NCBI GenBank assembly: GCA_016296575.1 | Contig: JAEDJA010000050.1 | Location: 1-7,555 of the forward strand | DNA: 7,555 nucleotides | Direction: 5' to 3' | From: Treponema sp. | Lineage (GTDB): Bacteria; Spirochaetota; Spirochaetia; Treponematales; Treponemataceae | In this document: in pieces, positions 6,429-7,555 of the stretch | How positions within the stretch are numbered: the first letter of the stretch is position 1 | Layout of the letters: every line of letters starts with the position of its first letter | Position numbers and translations under genes: made by a program | Notes under the pieces: generated by a model | Databases searched by the model: none | Seen by the model: the letters and a program-made list of their open reading frames with translations, nothing else | What the model was told of the DNA's origin: nothing

Positions 6429-7523
6429 ATGGCTGTAGACTTCAGTGAAAAAGCAAAACGTTTTCAGGCAATTGATGAAATAATTGCTTCTGGACGAAAG
6501 CTTAAATGGAACCAAATTATTTCAGAACTTAAAGACGAATATGATATTAAAACCAGCCGGACTTCTTTTTTCCGTGACATAGAAGAACTTCAAGAAAAAT
6601 ATGCCGCTCCTATAGATACAGACTTTGAAACTAACGGATATTTTTACACTGATCCCCAATACAGACTGCCTCGTTTATATACCGATGAAAATGCCGCTAA
6701 AGCTGCTAAACTTATCAAAACGCTGATGGATATGGTAAAGGGAAATCCACTTTACAAAGAAGCACAGGAAGTTTTCGAATCCCTTTCAATAGAAAATCAT
6801 GACATCACACTTGAAAATATCAAAATCAATAAAAAGCCTGATAATGACAGAATTATTTTCGTTGGTGCGCCAAATACAAAAGTCCCTGCCGAAACCTGGC
6901 GAATTATAGATAAGGCTTTACAGGAAAATCGGGTTATTACTTTTGACTATATTTCGAATGCAGATAAAGAATCAAAATTCCGGCAAGTTCAACCCTGGCA
7001 GCTGATTTTTGATGACGGCAACTGGAACCTGCACGGCCTTGATGTTGTAAAAAATGCCCGCCGCAGATACTCTTTGGAAAAAATCAAAAACCTGAAAATT
7101 ACAAACGACGTTTTCACTCTACCAAAAGATTACGATTTTAGAAACATGACCCGCGGTTCCTTTGGCTGTATGTGTGACGATGATTACCTGGATTACAAAA
7201 TCCATCTTCATGGATACGCCGCAAGATACGCCCAAACAAAACTCTGGGGCGACAATCAAACAATTACACCAGACAAAAAGAATCCCGGTCCTGATGGAGA
7301 TGGAATCATTCTTAGTTTCAAAACTAATCAGCTTATTTGTGTTCAGCGCTGGGTTTGGAAGTGGGCAGATGAAGCCTGGCCGATTGAACCTAAGGAGCTG
7401 GTGGAGGATTGGTTGGAGAAGAGGGAGAGGGTGAATAAGATTACAATGGTAACCGTCAAAAAATCACCACTGGCCCAAATCTTTCCAAGGAGTAATCTTT
7501 ATATTCCAGGGCAGGAGCTTTGA
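6429..7523 (+). CDS. WYL-domain transcriptional regulator with N-terminal helix-turn-helix
   Basis: The 364-residue protein starts at 6429, where a purine-rich GAAAGGAAGAAG precedes the ATG. An in-frame ATG at 6390 would add 13 residues but lies inside the operator and lacks a ribosome site. Residues about 10-58 form a DeoR-like winged helix with SRTSFFRDIEELQEKY as the recognition part. A helical linker follows, and residues about 155-235 are a WYL domain with FDY, QPWQL, WNLHG (199-203, at the WYL motif) and RRYSLEKI. The C-terminal part (about 250-340) has the WCX-like pattern ending VWKWADEAWPIEP. WYL regulators bind inverted repeats as dimers and often sense nucleic-acid or nucleotide ligands; several control phage-defence loci. 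Here it is divergent from the AAA operon and sits beside the shared operator, so it is probably the local regulator and autoregulated. Its ligand cannot be read from the sequence. Confidence 0.88.
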   Translation: MAVDFSEKAKRFQAIDEIIASGRKLKWNQIISELKDEYDIKTSRTSFFRDIEELQEKYAAPIDTDFETNGYFYTDPQYRLPRLYTDENAAKAAKLIKTLMDMVKGNPLYKEAQEVFESLSIENHDITLENIKINKKPDNDRIIFVGAPNTKVPAETWRIIDKALQENRVITFDYISNADKESKFRQVQPWQLIFDDGNWNLHGLDVVKNARRRYSLEKIKNLKITNDVFTLPKDYDFRNMTRGSFGCMCDDDYLDYKIHLHGYAARYAQTKLWGDNQTITPDKKNPGPDGDGIILSFKTNQLICVQRWVWKWADEAWPIEPKELVEDWLEKRERVNKITMVTVKKSPLAQIFPRSNLYIPGQEL

Positions 7524-7555
7524 CCAGTCGGAGTTCTCATCAAAGTCGGCCGCCT

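Noticed and set aside
7162..7434. 90-residue plus-strand frame inside the WYL gene
   Set aside because: It overlaps the conserved C-terminal WCX-like part of the WYL protein in another frame.
7524..7555. Terminator or new gene after the WYL gene
   Set aside because: Only 32 bases remain, without a clear stem plus T-run or a start with a ribosome site.

Overview
The window looks like a low-GC spirochaete chromosome, most likely a host-associated Treponema. The hints are a BspA-type leucine-rich-repeat protein with InlB-like repeats, a cluster of LPP20- and CsgG-type envelope proteins, and strong AGGAGG-like ribosome sites. This is a judgement from gene content; no rRNA or other marker gene is present. 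No tRNA, CRISPR array or transposase was seen.

Layout, left to right. Positions 1-1560 (minus) hold the C-terminal-side part of a BspA-like repeat protein, open at the left edge and without a proper N-terminus. It abuts, one frame off, the end of a CsgG-like secreted protein (1559-2329, minus) that seems to stop too early, so TTTTAAAA at 1557-1564 marks a double break: recombination or deletion, a frameshift, or an assembly join. Upstream lie an LPP20/FlgT-like secreted protein (2342-3316) and an LPP20-like lipoprotein (3334-3972). The three are tightly spaced and read as one envelope operon.

Next comes the most unusual part, a two-gene minus-strand operon: a small AAA+ ATPase (5431-6279) and a soluble protein (4061-5407, or 5425 with the earlier start). 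The second protein resembles the cytoplasmic C-terminal domain of the flagellar/type III export gate FlhA, has no membrane region, and carries a sigma-70 region 4-like helix-turn-helix at its C-terminus. I know of no described protein with this architecture. A WYL-domain transcriptional regulator (6429-7523) is divergently transcribed from the ATPase gene.

Regulation links the parts. The same imperfect 22-bp element, containing the inverted repeat TTCCC-N7-GGGAA, occurs at 4036-4057 and 6374-6395. Both copies have the same orientation and the same 12-nt distance to a TATATT box on the minus strand, upstream of the lipoprotein operon and of the AAA operon respectively. The second copy also lies just downstream of a near-consensus promoter for the WYL gene. 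The simplest inference is one regulon: the WYL protein, or less likely the region 4 protein, controls a cytosolic ATPase/FlhA-like module and an envelope lipoprotein/CsgG module together. What the system does cannot be read from the sequence.
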